A stretch of 50,925 nt of DNA from NCBI GenBank assembly GCA_018971725.1, contig JAGXAE010000002.1:1-50925 (forward strand). Direction: 5' to 3'. The notes beneath the pieces are model-generated. The model did no database searches. It was not told the origin of the DNA and was given only the letters and a program-made list of their open reading frames with translations. This document shows, piece after piece, positions 39,503 through 47,730 of the stretch. Each line of letters starts with the position of its first letter. Positions within the stretch are counted from its first letter, which is position 1. Source of the DNA: Pseudomonadota bacterium (GTDB taxonomy: Bacteria > Pseudomonadota > Alphaproteobacteria > Acetobacterales > Acetobacteraceae). A program made the translations under genes and the position numbers.

Positions 39503-40357
39503 TCACCCCTCCTTCAGCCGCGCAAGATAGCGCGCATAAAGCCGGTTGGCGATAAGCCCCGGCGCACCATTACCCACCGGCACGCCATCCAACGCTGTGA
39601 TGGGCTTCACGAAACTGGTGGCGCTGGTGATGAAAACCTCCCGCGCCTGGCGCAGCGCCTCCAGCGAAAACGCCTCCTCGCGGAAGTCCAGCCCCTCGGT
39701 CGCCACATCCTCCAGAACCGCCGCGCGGGTGCAGCCAGGCAGCACATGCTGGTCCAGCCCCCTGGTCCGCAGCACATTATCCGCTCCCACAATCCACACG
39801 GAGCTGGACGCCCCTTCCGTCACCATGCCCGCCTTGTCGAACAATATCGCCTCCAGCGCCACGGCCTGTTTCGCCGCTTCCCGCGCTAGCACGTTGGGCA
39901 GCAAATTGATGGATTTGATATCGCACCGCCCCCAACGCTCATCGGCCAGGGTGATGGCGCCCGCGCTCCAGCCATCCAACGCCTCCGGCGGCTCCGGCTT
40001 AGGCCGCACGGTTATAGTAAGAGCCGGGCGGGGAACGGGGCCGGGGAAAACATGGTCCCGCTTCGCCACACCGCGCGTGAGTTGCAGGTAAACCAGCCCC
40101 GTCTCCACCCGGTTGCGGCGCATCAGCTCATGGATCACCACACGCAGCGCCGCCGCCCCCATGGGCGAGGCCAAGCCGATTTCTCCCCGGCTGCGCTCCA
40201 GCCGGGCGAAATGCAGCGTCTCGTCCATCAGCCGGCCGCGGTAAGCATAGAAGACCTCATAAATGCCGTCGCCGAACTGGTAGCCGCGATCCTCGATATT
40301 CACCGTGGCATCGGTCAACGGCAGGTAGCGCCCATTCACATAGGCGATGCGCGCCAC
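39503..40357 (-). CDS. Class IV aminotransferase, D-amino-acid transaminase-like
   Basis: A 284-residue fold-type IV PLP enzyme. The start ARIAYVNGRYLPLTDATVNIEDRGYQFGDGIYEVF is the D-amino-acid transaminase form. The Schiff-base lysine is in CDIKSINLLPNVLA, and EGASSSVWIV and ITALDGVPVGNGAPG complete the fold. It could make D-Ala or D-Glu from the keto acids. Branched-chain aminotransferases and aminodeoxychorismate lyases share the fold, so the substrate is probable rather than certain. The start is the GTG at 40357, 4 nt after the stop of the ABC ATPase gene. Confidence 0.88.
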   Translation of the reverse strand: MARIAYVNGRYLPLTDATVNIEDRGYQFGDGIYEVFYAYRGRLMDETLHFARLERSRGEIGLASPMGAAALRVVIHELMRRNRVETGLVYLQLTRGVAKRDHVFPGPVPRPALTITVRPKPEPPEALDGWSAGAITLADERWGRCDIKSINLLPNVLAREAAKQAVALEAILFDKAGMVTEGASSSVWIVGADNVLRTRGLDQHVLPGCTRAAVLEDVATEGLDFREEAFSLEALRQAREVFITSATSFVKPITALDGVPVGNGAPGLIANRLYARYLARLKEG

Positions 40358-40361
40358 GGCT

Positions 40362-41153
40362 TCAGGCAGCCGTCATGGCGTGTGCAGCGGCCATTTTTGC
40401 CTGCTCAAACTGGTCCTGCGGCAGATAGGCCGCGAGAATCTCCTCCGGCGTGCCATCTGCGTGTACACGCCCGGAATCCATCCAGATGAGCCGGTTGCAC
40501 CATTGCATCAGAATGGCGGGATTATGAGAGGAAAGCACCAGAATCTCGGCGCTGCCCACCATCGTCTCCAGCCGTTCCCGCGCCTTGCCCAAAAACGCCG
40601 CGTCGCCTGCCAATATCCACTCATCCATCAGCAAAATTTGCGGGTGGATGGCCGTGGCCAGAGCGAAACCAAGCCGCACGATCATGCCAGAGGAATAGGT
40701 GCGCACCGGCAGGCTGAGGAAATCCCCCAGCTCCGAGAATTGCGCCACGTCCTCTTGCAGATCTTTGATCTGCGCATCGGTGTAACCGTTAAAGAGCGCG
40801 CGCATGCGGATATTTTCATTGCCGGTCAGCTCGAAATTCATCCCCTGGCCGGGGTCGAGCAGCGCCGTCACCACGCCGTCAATCACCATCCGCCCTGCCA
40901 CCGGCTCATAAATGCCAGCCATGGTGCGCAGAAGCGTGGTCTTGCCCGCGCCGTTGGAACCGATGAAGCCCAGCCGGTCCCCAGTATTTAACGAGAAGGA
41001 GACATTGCGCAGCGCCTCCACTGTCAGCCGGTGCTTGGCATCCTGCCCCATCCGCCCGGAGGCGGCGGCAAACACCGTTTTTTTCAGGCTGCGGCTTTCC
41101 CCGTGATAGAGCGGAAAAGCAACCGAGACATTTTCAACAAGCAGCTTGGCCAA
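40362..41153 (-). CDS. Polysaccharide ABC exporter ATP-binding protein (Wzt/KpsT-like)
   Basis: A 263-residue ATPase for export of O-antigen or capsule-type glycans. Walker A is GFIGSNGAGKTTLLRTMAG; the VNLxxG-type linker, the signature TYSSGMIVRLGFALAT and Walker B HPQILLMDEWILAGD are those of the polysaccharide-export group. It has no extra C-terminal carbohydrate-binding domain, unlike Wzt proteins that recognise a capped O-chain. The start is a TTG at 41153, 3 nt after the permease stop. It pairs with the permease upstream. Confidence 0.92.
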   Translation of the reverse strand: MAKLLVENVSVAFPLYHGESRSLKKTVFAAASGRMGQDAKHRLTVEALRNVSFSLNTGDRLGFIGSNGAGKTTLLRTMAGIYEPVAGRMVIDGVVTALLDPGQGMNFELTGNENIRMRALFNGYTDAQIKDLQEDVAQFSELGDFLSLPVRTYSSGMIVRLGFALATAIHPQILLMDEWILAGDAAFLGKARERLETMVGSAEILVLSSHNPAILMQWCNRLIWMDSGRVHADGTPEEILAAYLPQDQFEQAKMAAAHAMTAA

Positions 41154-41156
41154 GGT

Positions 41157-42062
41157 TCACACCCAGTACGGAATGCGCGGCCGGGCGCGCACGAAAAGCA
41201 TGAAAGACAGCAGTACCAGCACCACGGAATAGCTCAGCGCGTTGATCCAAGCGCCAATCTCCAGCGGCTGGCCCAGGAACGGCCCGCGCACAATCTCCAG
41301 CAAGCCATAAAACGGATTCATGTCGATCAGCGCCAGGCTAAGGCCAAGCCCACGATGCGCCAACATGGCCGGGCTCCACATAATTGGCGTAATGTAGAAC
41401 GCGATCTGCATGACACTGCCGACAATGGGCGGCACATCGCGGTAGCGGGCACCCACCAACCCCAGTAGCAGCGCCGCGGCGGAGGCATCCACCACCCAAA
41501 CCGCCAGCGCCGGCAGTTCGCTCAGCAGCGACCAAGTGAGATGCGGCGGATAGATTATGAACACCACAACGATGACGGCGAGATTATGCGCCAGCACCAT
41601 CAGGTTGCGCATTACCACCCGGGCGGGATGCACCGTATGCGCCATGCGCTGCGACCGGATCATGTCAGCCGAGGTGGAAAAACACGTCGCACCTTCGGAG
41701 GTGATCACGTTGATGAAATTCCACAACACCAGCGAAATGGCCAGGAACGGCAGATATCCCGCGACATTCTGATGAAACAGGCGGGAATAAACGAAACCGA
41801 TGGCGCCGATCATCACGGCGGTGGACAGCGTGAGCCAGAACGGCCCCAGCAGCGACCCGCGATAGCGGAGCCGGATATCAAAGAGGCTGAGAGTCCACAC
41901 CAGAGGCCATAGCCGCAGGCTCTCTCCAAAGTCCTGCAAGGCGGAAGCCACTCTGGGCCGCCAGCCATGCGCCGCAGCGATAACCACGGGCTTGGGCGAA
42001 GGCCTGGCGGATCGCAAATGGCCGGCCCCATCCGGGTCGGATTCCGGCACGATCATATTCAT
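41157..42062 (-). CDS. Polysaccharide ABC exporter permease (Wzm/KpsM-like)
   Basis: A 301-residue ABC-2 type permease with about six helices. Typical are SLFDIRLRYRGSLLGPFWLTLS, VLWNFINVITSEGATCF, RNLMVLAHNLAVIVVVF and QIAFYITPIMWSPAM. It forms the transmembrane channel for the glycan with the ATPase that follows. A cytoplasmic N-terminal stretch of about 60 residues precedes the first helix. The frame is open to a TTG at 42083, but ATGs at 42062 and 42056 are more likely starts. No ribosome site stands out. Confidence 0.9.
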   Translation of the reverse strand: MNMIVPESDPDGAGHLRSARPSPKPVVIAAAHGWRPRVASALQDFGESLRLWPLVWTLSLFDIRLRYRGSLLGPFWLTLSTAVMIGAIGFVYSRLFHQNVAGYLPFLAISLVLWNFINVITSEGATCFSTSADMIRSQRMAHTVHPARVVMRNLMVLAHNLAVIVVVFIIYPPHLTWSLLSELPALAVWVVDASAAALLLGLVGARYRDVPPIVGSVMQIAFYITPIMWSPAMLAHRGLGLSLALIDMNPFYGLLEIVRGPFLGQPLEIGAWINALSYSVVLVLLSFMLFVRARPRIPYWV

Positions 42063-42183
42063 GTGCTGCCGATAGCCGAACAAGGGCGCGGCTTCAACGG
42101 CTGCATCCTCTCATGACAGCGAGTTTACGCGGGCCACCGGCCAACATCAAATTTTCCAACATGTTATGCGACTAGTCCGATAG

Positions 42184-42534
42184 CTAACGAGCGACGATGC
42201 GCAGTTGCGGGGTTTCGCTCACAAGCACATTCGTCCCCGGGGTGAGCGCCCCCAGAGCGGTTCCGGGCGGCGGCACCAACGACTTCACCGAGCCATCCGG
42301 CATTTGTATCACGATTTCCCGCGCCGCCGCGTTTTGCCCGGCATCTGGTTCGCCCAGGGTCTGCAGCACTTGCGCCAGCGCTAGCCCGCCGGAAACCGGC
42401 CGCACCGCGAGCACCCTTGCCGTATAGGCCACCGGCTGCGCCGTGGCGGCCGCACTTTGCGTCACGGGTTGCGGGGTGGAGCATCCTGCCAGCAGGATCA
42501 AGCCAATGAGGACAACAAAGGCGGAGGCGCGCAT
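42184..42534 (-). CDS. Small outer-membrane-type lipoprotein, unknown function
   Basis: A 116-residue predicted lipoprotein with signal ASAFVVLIGLILLAGC (lipobox LAGC). The mature part has a short Thr/Ala/Gln-rich linker and a small beta-type domain (REIVIQMPDGSVKSLVPPPG, then LTPGTNVLVSETPQLRIV), resembling the C-terminal domain of SlyB/Pcp-like lipoproteins but without a glycine zipper. Not otherwise recognised. It is monocistronic by position, divergent from the lytic transglycosylase (170-nt gap) and 121 nt upstream of the permease. Confidence 0.75.
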   Translation of the reverse strand: MRASAFVVLIGLILLAGCSTPQPVTQSAAATAQPVAYTARVLAVRPVSGGLALAQVLQTLGEPDAGQNAAAREIVIQMPDGSVKSLVPPPGTALGALTPGTNVLVSETPQLRIVAR

Positions 42535-42690
42535 GGCGCGTTGCTAGCATGGCGGCGCCAACATCCGGTAGCGCCCAGCGGGCAGGTTTTTTCCTTGCTC
42601 TAAGATTCGGCCTAGTTTAAGAGGTTACATCGCCTTTTTTAAGCCGTTTTTGAGCGAAATACCGCAACTCAATGGCGGATAGAACTGCGT

Positions 42691-42707
42691 GGAGGCTTTA
42701 AACCTTG
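42691..42707 (+). promoter_or_regulatory. GGAGG ribosome site deciding a TTG start
   Basis: GGAGG at 42691-42695 lies 9 nt before TTG at 42705-42707. It is the only good ribosome site in the 170-nt gap and fixes the rare start of the lytic transglycosylase. Confidence 0.75.
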
Positions 42708-44180
42708 GGTTCAACCAGAATTCTGGTCGGATTTGTCGTCCGGAAAGCGGCACGGCTGAAACCTGGGCTGGCAGCGGGCTGCGCTGGCTTAGCTCTGCTT
42801 TCCGCCTGCGCCAGCGGCGGGCACGGCTCGCGCTACGCCGGCGAAAACACGGCCTATTATCTCGCTCACGCCTCAGGCAGTTATAGGCCGCCCGGACCGC
42901 CCGGCGACCCTTGGGGCCCCTATATCAAAATCGCCGCAGCGCATTTCGACATTCCGGCAATGTGGATCCGCCAGGTAATGCGCGTTGAATCCGGCGGCCA
43001 TGAATATAGCGGCGGCCATCTCATCGTTTCCTCCGCTGGGGCGATGGGGCTGATGCAGCTTGAACCCGGCACTTATCAGGAAATGGCGGCGCGCTACGGG
43101 TTGGGCAACGACCCCTTCAACCCGCTGGACAATATCATGGCCGGCGCCGCCTATATCCACGAAATGTACCAGATCTACGGCTCGCCAGGCTTCCTCGCGG
43201 CATATAACGCCGGGCCAGGGCGGCTGGATTCCTTCATGAACGACAATGAACCATTGCCGGACGAGACGATCAATTACGTCGCCATGATTGCCCCGAACAT
43301 CGAAGGCTATTACCCCGAGCGGCGCTCGGCTGCGGATGAGCTGGCGCTGAATACCGAACCGATGGGCCAGGATGGCGGCATTTTGCCCAGCGGCTTCACC
43401 CCGGAAGCGCCAACGCCAGCACAACTTTCCGCCCCGGTTGAGATCGCATCGCTGGCCCCGGCCAGCGGCCCGGCCACGGGTAATTCCTCCGCCCCGGTTT
43501 CCATCCCCATCAGCTCCATTCTCCCCGCCGTGGCGCAAAACCAGACGGCGCCGGCGCCAAGCGCGCCGGTGCAAATGGCCTCCACACAATCCGTGCCGGT
43601 TCCACCGCCGGTTTCAGTGCCAGTGCCACCCCCGGCGCCGTCCGCCCCCTTGCAAGCGCCCGTGCGCATGGCCTCGGCAATCTATATGCCGAGCACCCGG
43701 CCCTCACCGCCGCCCGCACCAATAGCGCACACGGCAACCGCATATCCGGCGCCCGGCTATCTTCCTGTGCCGCCTCCGGTTCCGGCAACGCATCAATACC
43801 CCATGGTCGCCAGCAACACGCTGCCCGTGCCACCGCCTGCGCCCGCGGGGCGTAATTTCTCGCTCATCCCGCCTGCCCTGGCGGATACGCCGCCCGCGCA
43901 AACCGTCGCGTTCAATTCGGGCCGGAGCAGTTGGGGTATCCAGGTCGGGGCGTATGACACACCCTCCAACGCCAAAGCAGCACTGGGCATGGCTGAACTC
44001 ACCGGCGCAAACATGCTGATGCGGGCACAGCCGGTGGTGATGACCATCCATACTGGCAGCGGCACCAAATACCGCGCCCGCTTCGTAGGGTTGCAGCATG
44101 AGGAGGCGGTGAACGCCTGTTCGCGCCTTTCCGGCGGGCCCACAGGCTGCGTGGTGCTGTCGCCGGACGCTCAGTCCTGA
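42705..44180 (+). CDS. Lytic transglycosylase lipoprotein with SPOR domain
   Basis: A 491-residue envelope protein with three parts. An N-terminal signal with a lipobox-like LLSACASG is followed by an SLT domain (about 75-200) with the catalytic Glu in RVESGGHEY, GAMGLMQLEPGTY and FLAAYNAGPGR. A long Pro/Ala/Val linker with repeated VPPP units spans about 230-400, and a C-terminal SPOR domain (WGIQVGAYDTPSNAKAAL) binds denuded glycan at the septum. It should cut peptidoglycan and localise to division sites. The start is a TTG at 42705, supported by GGAGG at 42691-42695; no ATG exists near the N terminus. Confidence 0.9.
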   Translation: MGSTRILVGFVVRKAARLKPGLAAGCAGLALLSACASGGHGSRYAGENTAYYLAHASGSYRPPGPPGDPWGPYIKIAAAHFDIPAMWIRQVMRVESGGHEYSGGHLIVSSAGAMGLMQLEPGTYQEMAARYGLGNDPFNPLDNIMAGAAYIHEMYQIYGSPGFLAAYNAGPGRLDSFMNDNEPLPDETINYVAMIAPNIEGYYPERRSAADELALNTEPMGQDGGILPSGFTPEAPTPAQLSAPVEIASLAPASGPATGNSSAPVSIPISSILPAVAQNQTAPAPSAPVQMASTQSVPVPPPVSVPVPPPAPSAPLQAPVRMASAIYMPSTRPSPPPAPIAHTATAYPAPGYLPVPPPVPATHQYPMVASNTLPVPPPAPAGRNFSLIPPALADTPPAQTVAFNSGRSSWGIQVGAYDTPSNAKAALGMAELTGANMLMRAQPVVMTIHTGSGTKYRARFVGLQHEEAVNACSRLSGGPTGCVVLSPDAQS

Positions 44181-44191
44181 AAATCTAAATC

Positions 44192-45835
44192 CTAAACCGC
44201 CCCGTTGGCGAGCAGCGTGGCGCGCACGGCATCTTCCGGCACATCGCCGCTGGTGAAGGCCCGGCCGATGCCGCGCGTCAGCACGAAATGTAGCTTACCG
44301 CCGCGATTCTTCTTATCCAGCTTCATATGCGCCAGCAGATGCTCGGCGGGCAGGTCCGCAATCCGCACCGGCAACCCAGTTTCGGACAAATGCTGAGCGA
44401 TGCGCGGCGTATCCTCCTGCGGCGCCAGGCCCAGAGAGGCGGAAAGATGCGCCGCCAGCACCAGCCCGGTCGCCACCGCCTCGCCATGCAACAGCCCGCC
44501 GCCATAGCCGGTCTCGGCCTCCAGCGCATGGGCGAAGGTATGGCCCAGATTCAGCAGCGCGCGGCCGTCATTCGGTTTGGTCTCGCGCTCATCATCGCCC
44601 ACAACCCGGGCCTTGAAACGCACGGCATATTCGATCGCCTCGGCCAGCGCGTTCTTGTCGCCCGCCAGCAGGGCCGCGCCATGCGCCTCACACCATTCGT
44701 AAAAAGCGGCGTCAGCGATCAGCCCTGCCTTCACAATCTCGGCATAGCCCGCCGCGCGCTCACGCGGCGGCAGCGTTTCCAGCACGCCGGTATCGGCCAG
44801 CACCAGCAGCGGCTGGTAAAACGCGCCGATCAGGTTCTTGCCATGCACGGAGTTGATGCCGGTTTTGCCACCCACGGAACTATCCACCTGCGCAAGCAGG
44901 CTAGTGGGAATCTGCACGAAGGGCACGCCCCGCATGGCCGCAGCGGCGGCAAACCCCGCCAGATCCCCCACCACCCCGCCGCCCAGCGCGATGATGGTGG
45001 TTTTACGGTCTATCTTCGCGCCCAGAAGATCATCCATCAGCGCCTGGAAAGAGCCGAAGCTCTTGGATGTCTCGCCCGGCTGCACGGCGAAGCTTTCATG
45101 CGCGATGCCAACCTCATCCAGGCTGTTTTGCAGCGTGGGCAGATGCAGCTTCGCCACGTTCTCATCCGTCACGATGAAACAGCGCGGCTGCGGCAGCAGT
45201 GGCGCCATCAGCGCCCCGGCGCGGGCCAGCAATCCTTCGCCGATCAGCACCTGATAACTGGTGTCTGAAAGCGTCACCTCCACCTTGCGGGGTGGCTGAT
45301 AGCGTTCAACGGCTTGGGCGACTTTGGCGGTGGTCACGTGCTGGGGGTCCTCTGATCCGTCGACTATGATATCCGCCAGCGCATAAACCGGGCTGCGCAA
45401 CGCGGAAAGCCTCTCAAGTATCTCGGCCGGATTGCCGGCATTCAGCAAAGGCCGGTGGGTGCGCCCGGCGGTGCGCTGCACCAGCACCGGAATTGGGCAG
45501 CGCAGCCAAACGGAGGTTGCCCGCTTGGCGATGACGGCTCGTGTCTCCGCATCCATGAACGCGCCGCCGCCGGTAGCCAGCACAATCCGCCCATTGCTGA
45601 GCAGGCGCTGGATCACGCGCTTTTCTCCGGCGCGGAACGCGGCCTCGCCATGGGCCTTGAACATCTCGGCAATGCTCATGCCCGCCGCGCGCTCGATCTC
45701 CTCATCGGCATCATGGAAAGGCAGGCCCAGCAGCGCGGCCAGGCGCTTGCCGATGGCGGTTTTGCCCGCACCCATCAGGCCCACCAGCACGATGCTGCGC
45801 TGAGAGACCGGGGCGATTTGACTATTGAGTGACAT
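44192..45835 (-). CDS. aroKB: Fused shikimate kinase / 3-dehydroquinate synthase (AroK-AroB)
   Basis: A 547-residue fusion of two non-consecutive steps of the shikimate pathway. Residues 1-180 are shikimate kinase: Walker A GLMGAGKTAIGKRLA, the shikimate-binding DADEEIE, and ATGGGAFMD. Residues from about 186 on are dehydroquinate synthase: NAD site PGETSKSFG, IALGGGVVGDLAGFAAAAAMRG, IPTSLLAQVDSSVGGKTGIN and the metal ligand HTFAHALEAETGYGGGLLHGEAVA. In many proteobacteria aroK and aroB are adjacent genes; here they are one frame. Start ATG at 45835, only 28 nt from the divergent xerD. Confidence 0.96.
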   Translation of the reverse strand: MSLNSQIAPVSQRSIVLVGLMGAGKTAIGKRLAALLGLPFHDADEEIERAAGMSIAEMFKAHGEAAFRAGEKRVIQRLLSNGRIVLATGGGAFMDAETRAVIAKRATSVWLRCPIPVLVQRTAGRTHRPLLNAGNPAEILERLSALRSPVYALADIIVDGSEDPQHVTTAKVAQAVERYQPPRKVEVTLSDTSYQVLIGEGLLARAGALMAPLLPQPRCFIVTDENVAKLHLPTLQNSLDEVGIAHESFAVQPGETSKSFGSFQALMDDLLGAKIDRKTTIIALGGGVVGDLAGFAAAAAMRGVPFVQIPTSLLAQVDSSVGGKTGINSVHGKNLIGAFYQPLLVLADTGVLETLPPRERAAGYAEIVKAGLIADAAFYEWCEAHGAALLAGDKNALAEAIEYAVRFKARVVGDDERETKPNDGRALLNLGHTFAHALEAETGYGGGLLHGEAVATGLVLAAHLSASLGLAPQEDTPRIAQHLSETGLPVRIADLPAEHLLAHMKLDKKNRGGKLHFVLTRGIGRAFTSGDVPEDAVRATLLANGAV

Positions 45836-45863
45836 CGGCGCGCACGCTTATCACATAGCGGCG

Positions 45864-46760
45864 ATGATGCCAGATAGCCGTGTGGAAGCCTTTTTGGAAA
45901 TGCTGGCCGCCGAGCGCGGGGCGGCGGCCAATACCCTGGCGGCGTATCAGGCGGATCTCGATGATTTCTCAAGCTTTCTGGGCCGCTCCGCCCCTGTTTC
46001 ACGCGCCAGCGCGGCGGAGATCGCGGGGTATGTGCAAAGCCTCGGGTCCTCCGGAATGGCGGCCAGAACCCAGGCGCGCAGGCTCTCCGCCCTGAAGCAA
46101 TTCTTCCTTTTTCTGCTCCGCGAGGGTGCCAGGGCGGACAACCCCGCCGCCGAGGTCAGCGCCCCAAAACTGCCAAAATCTCTGCCAAAATACTTAAGTG
46201 AGAGCGAGGTGGATGCCCTGCTGGACGCGGCGCGCGGCATGGAGGGGCTGCCGGGGCTGAAAGCCCAGGCCGGGCTCGAAATTCTCTATTCCACCGGGCT
46301 GCGTGTCACGGAGATGCTGTCGCTCCGTGCGAGCGCCCTCACCACTGATGCGATGATGCTGCTGGTAAAGGGCAAAGGCGGCAAGGAGCGCATGATCCCG
46401 TTATCAGACGCCGCCCGCCAAGCCGCCGCCGCCTTGCGCGCAGCTTCTCCCGCCAAGGCACGTTACCTCTTCGCCGGGCGGGATATCTCCCAGCCCATGA
46501 CCCGCCAGGGCTTCGCGCTATTGCTGAAACAGGCGGCGATCGAAGCAGGGCTGGACCCGGCAAGGCTCTCCCCGCACGTGCTGCGCCATTCCTTCGCCTC
46601 GCATCTGCTGGCGCATGGGGCGGATTTGCGGGCGCTGCAAAAACTGCTCGGCCACGCGGACATTGCCACCACCGAAATCTACACTCATGTGCTGGCGGAG
46701 CGGCTGCAAAAACTGGTGCAGGCGCATCATCCGCTGGCCGTTAAGCCGGCAGGCGGCTGA
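45864..46760 (+). CDS. xerD: Tyrosine recombinase XerD
   Basis: A 298-residue site-specific recombinase that, with XerC, resolves chromosome dimers at dif. The N-terminal SAM-like domain (EAFLEMLAAERGAAANTLAAYQADL) is typical. The catalytic residues are in STGLRVTEMLSL (Arg), KGKGGKERMIPL (Lys), HVLRHSFASHLL (His-x-x-Arg), LLGHADIATTEIYTHV (His, nucleophilic Tyr). I prefer XerD over XerC by overall similarity. The start is the ATG at 45864 or 45867; the frame opens at a TTG inside aroKB. The 3' end overlaps the convergent GT2 gene by 20 nt. Confidence 0.92.
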   Translation: MMPDSRVEAFLEMLAAERGAAANTLAAYQADLDDFSSFLGRSAPVSRASAAEIAGYVQSLGSSGMAARTQARRLSALKQFFLFLLREGARADNPAAEVSAPKLPKSLPKYLSESEVDALLDAARGMEGLPGLKAQAGLEILYSTGLRVTEMLSLRASALTTDAMMLLVKGKGGKERMIPLSDAARQAAAALRAASPAKARYLFAGRDISQPMTRQGFALLLKQAAIEAGLDPARLSPHVLRHSFASHLLAHGADLRALQKLLGHADIATTEIYTHVLAERLQKLVQAHHPLAVKPAGG

Positions 46761-47730
46761 AAAGCTCCAGCCTTAACCTTGTGAACAACGTACCGCGCGG
46801 GCGGGTTTCATAAGCGCGGATATAATCCCGCATCGCCCCTGGCATTTTGCGCGGGGCCACAACCGATACGGCACGGCTCTGGCAAACCCCCGCCCAGGCC
46901 GCGCCAAAACAGCCATGCCGAGCCGCGATCAGCCCATATCCCAGCAGCCAGGGCGCCAAGGCCAGCCAGCCCCGCCCCCATTTGCGCCCGATGACAAGCC
47001 GGTTGCGGATGAAATGCGTCATCCGCACACCGCTCCAAAGAAAACGCCCCTCAGTGACGGGGGTGTGAATCACCGCCAGCCGGCCTTCATAAGTAATCCG
47101 CCACCCGCGCGCGATGGCGGCAAGGCAGAAATCATATTCCTCCCAAGTGAAGAAGAAGCTCCCATCATACCCGCCAACAGACTCCCAGGCGGCGCGGCGG
47201 ATGCCATGCCCGGCGCCCACAAAGGTGGTGGCGGCGAACCGCTCCCTGTAACGCGCCAGCAGCGCCTTCGGGTAGCCCCAGCTTGTCAGATCCGGCCCCT
47301 GAGCGTCAGCCCGCAGAATGGCGAAGCCGACGGCGCCCAGCTCCGGCACAGCCGAGAACCGCCGCAATGCCCCGGCCACCACACGCTCATCGGCAAAACG
47401 GGCGTCATTATCCAGCCCCACGATGATCCGCCCATGCCCCAGCGCCGCCAGGGCGTTGCGCCCGGCCGCCACGCCCTGGTTTTCCGGCGCGGCGTAAAGC
47501 GCGAAGCCTGGCACCTTGCTGAAGCGCGCTGCCAACTCCCGCAGCATTTCCGCATCAGAACCCTGGTCCAGCACCGAAACACGGAACCGCCCGCCTCTCT
47601 GTGCCAGCGCGGATTCGATGGCGGCTTTGGTTTCCTCCAGCCGCCCTAAACAGAGAATATTGATATCCGCGTCATACGCCCCCGGGGCGGGCCGTTGCCC
47701 GGCCAGCAAACGCGGCGCCTCAGCAGGCAT
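46741..47730 (-). CDS. Family 2 glycosyltransferase
   Basis: A 329-residue GT-A glycosyltransferase. Visible are INILCLGRLEETKAAIESAL, VSVLDQGSDAEML, ENQGVAAGRNAL, a DxD-type metal site in IIVGLDNDARF, and the GGYDGSFFFTWEEYDFCLAA block seen in rhamnosyl- and related transferases. The ATG at 47730 overlaps the end of the sugar transferase gene by 11 nt, so the two are coupled. It likely adds a sugar to the lipid-linked unit begun by that enzyme; donor and acceptor are unknown. Confidence 0.9.
   Translation of the reverse strand: MPAEAPRLLAGQRPAPGAYDADINILCLGRLEETKAAIESALAQRGGRFRVSVLDQGSDAEMLRELAARFSKVPGFALYAAPENQGVAAGRNALAALGHGRIIVGLDNDARFADERVVAGALRRFSAVPELGAVGFAILRADAQGPDLTSWGYPKALLARYRERFAATTFVGAGHGIRRAAWESVGGYDGSFFFTWEEYDFCLAAIARGWRITYEGRLAVIHTPVTEGRFLWSGVRMTHFIRNRLVIGRKWGRGWLALAPWLLGYGLIAARHGCFGAAWAGVCQSRAVSVVAPRKMPGAMRDYIRAYETRPRGTLFTRLRLELFSRLPA

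Noticed and set aside
43560-43860. Repetitive CCGGTGCCACCGCC-like tracts as a minisatellite
   Set aside because: They encode the Pro-rich VPPP linker of the lytic transglycosylase; the DNA units are irregular.
45864-46760. Integrase of a mobile element
   Set aside because: The recombinase matches housekeeping XerD, and there are no att-like repeats, tRNA or phage genes nearby.
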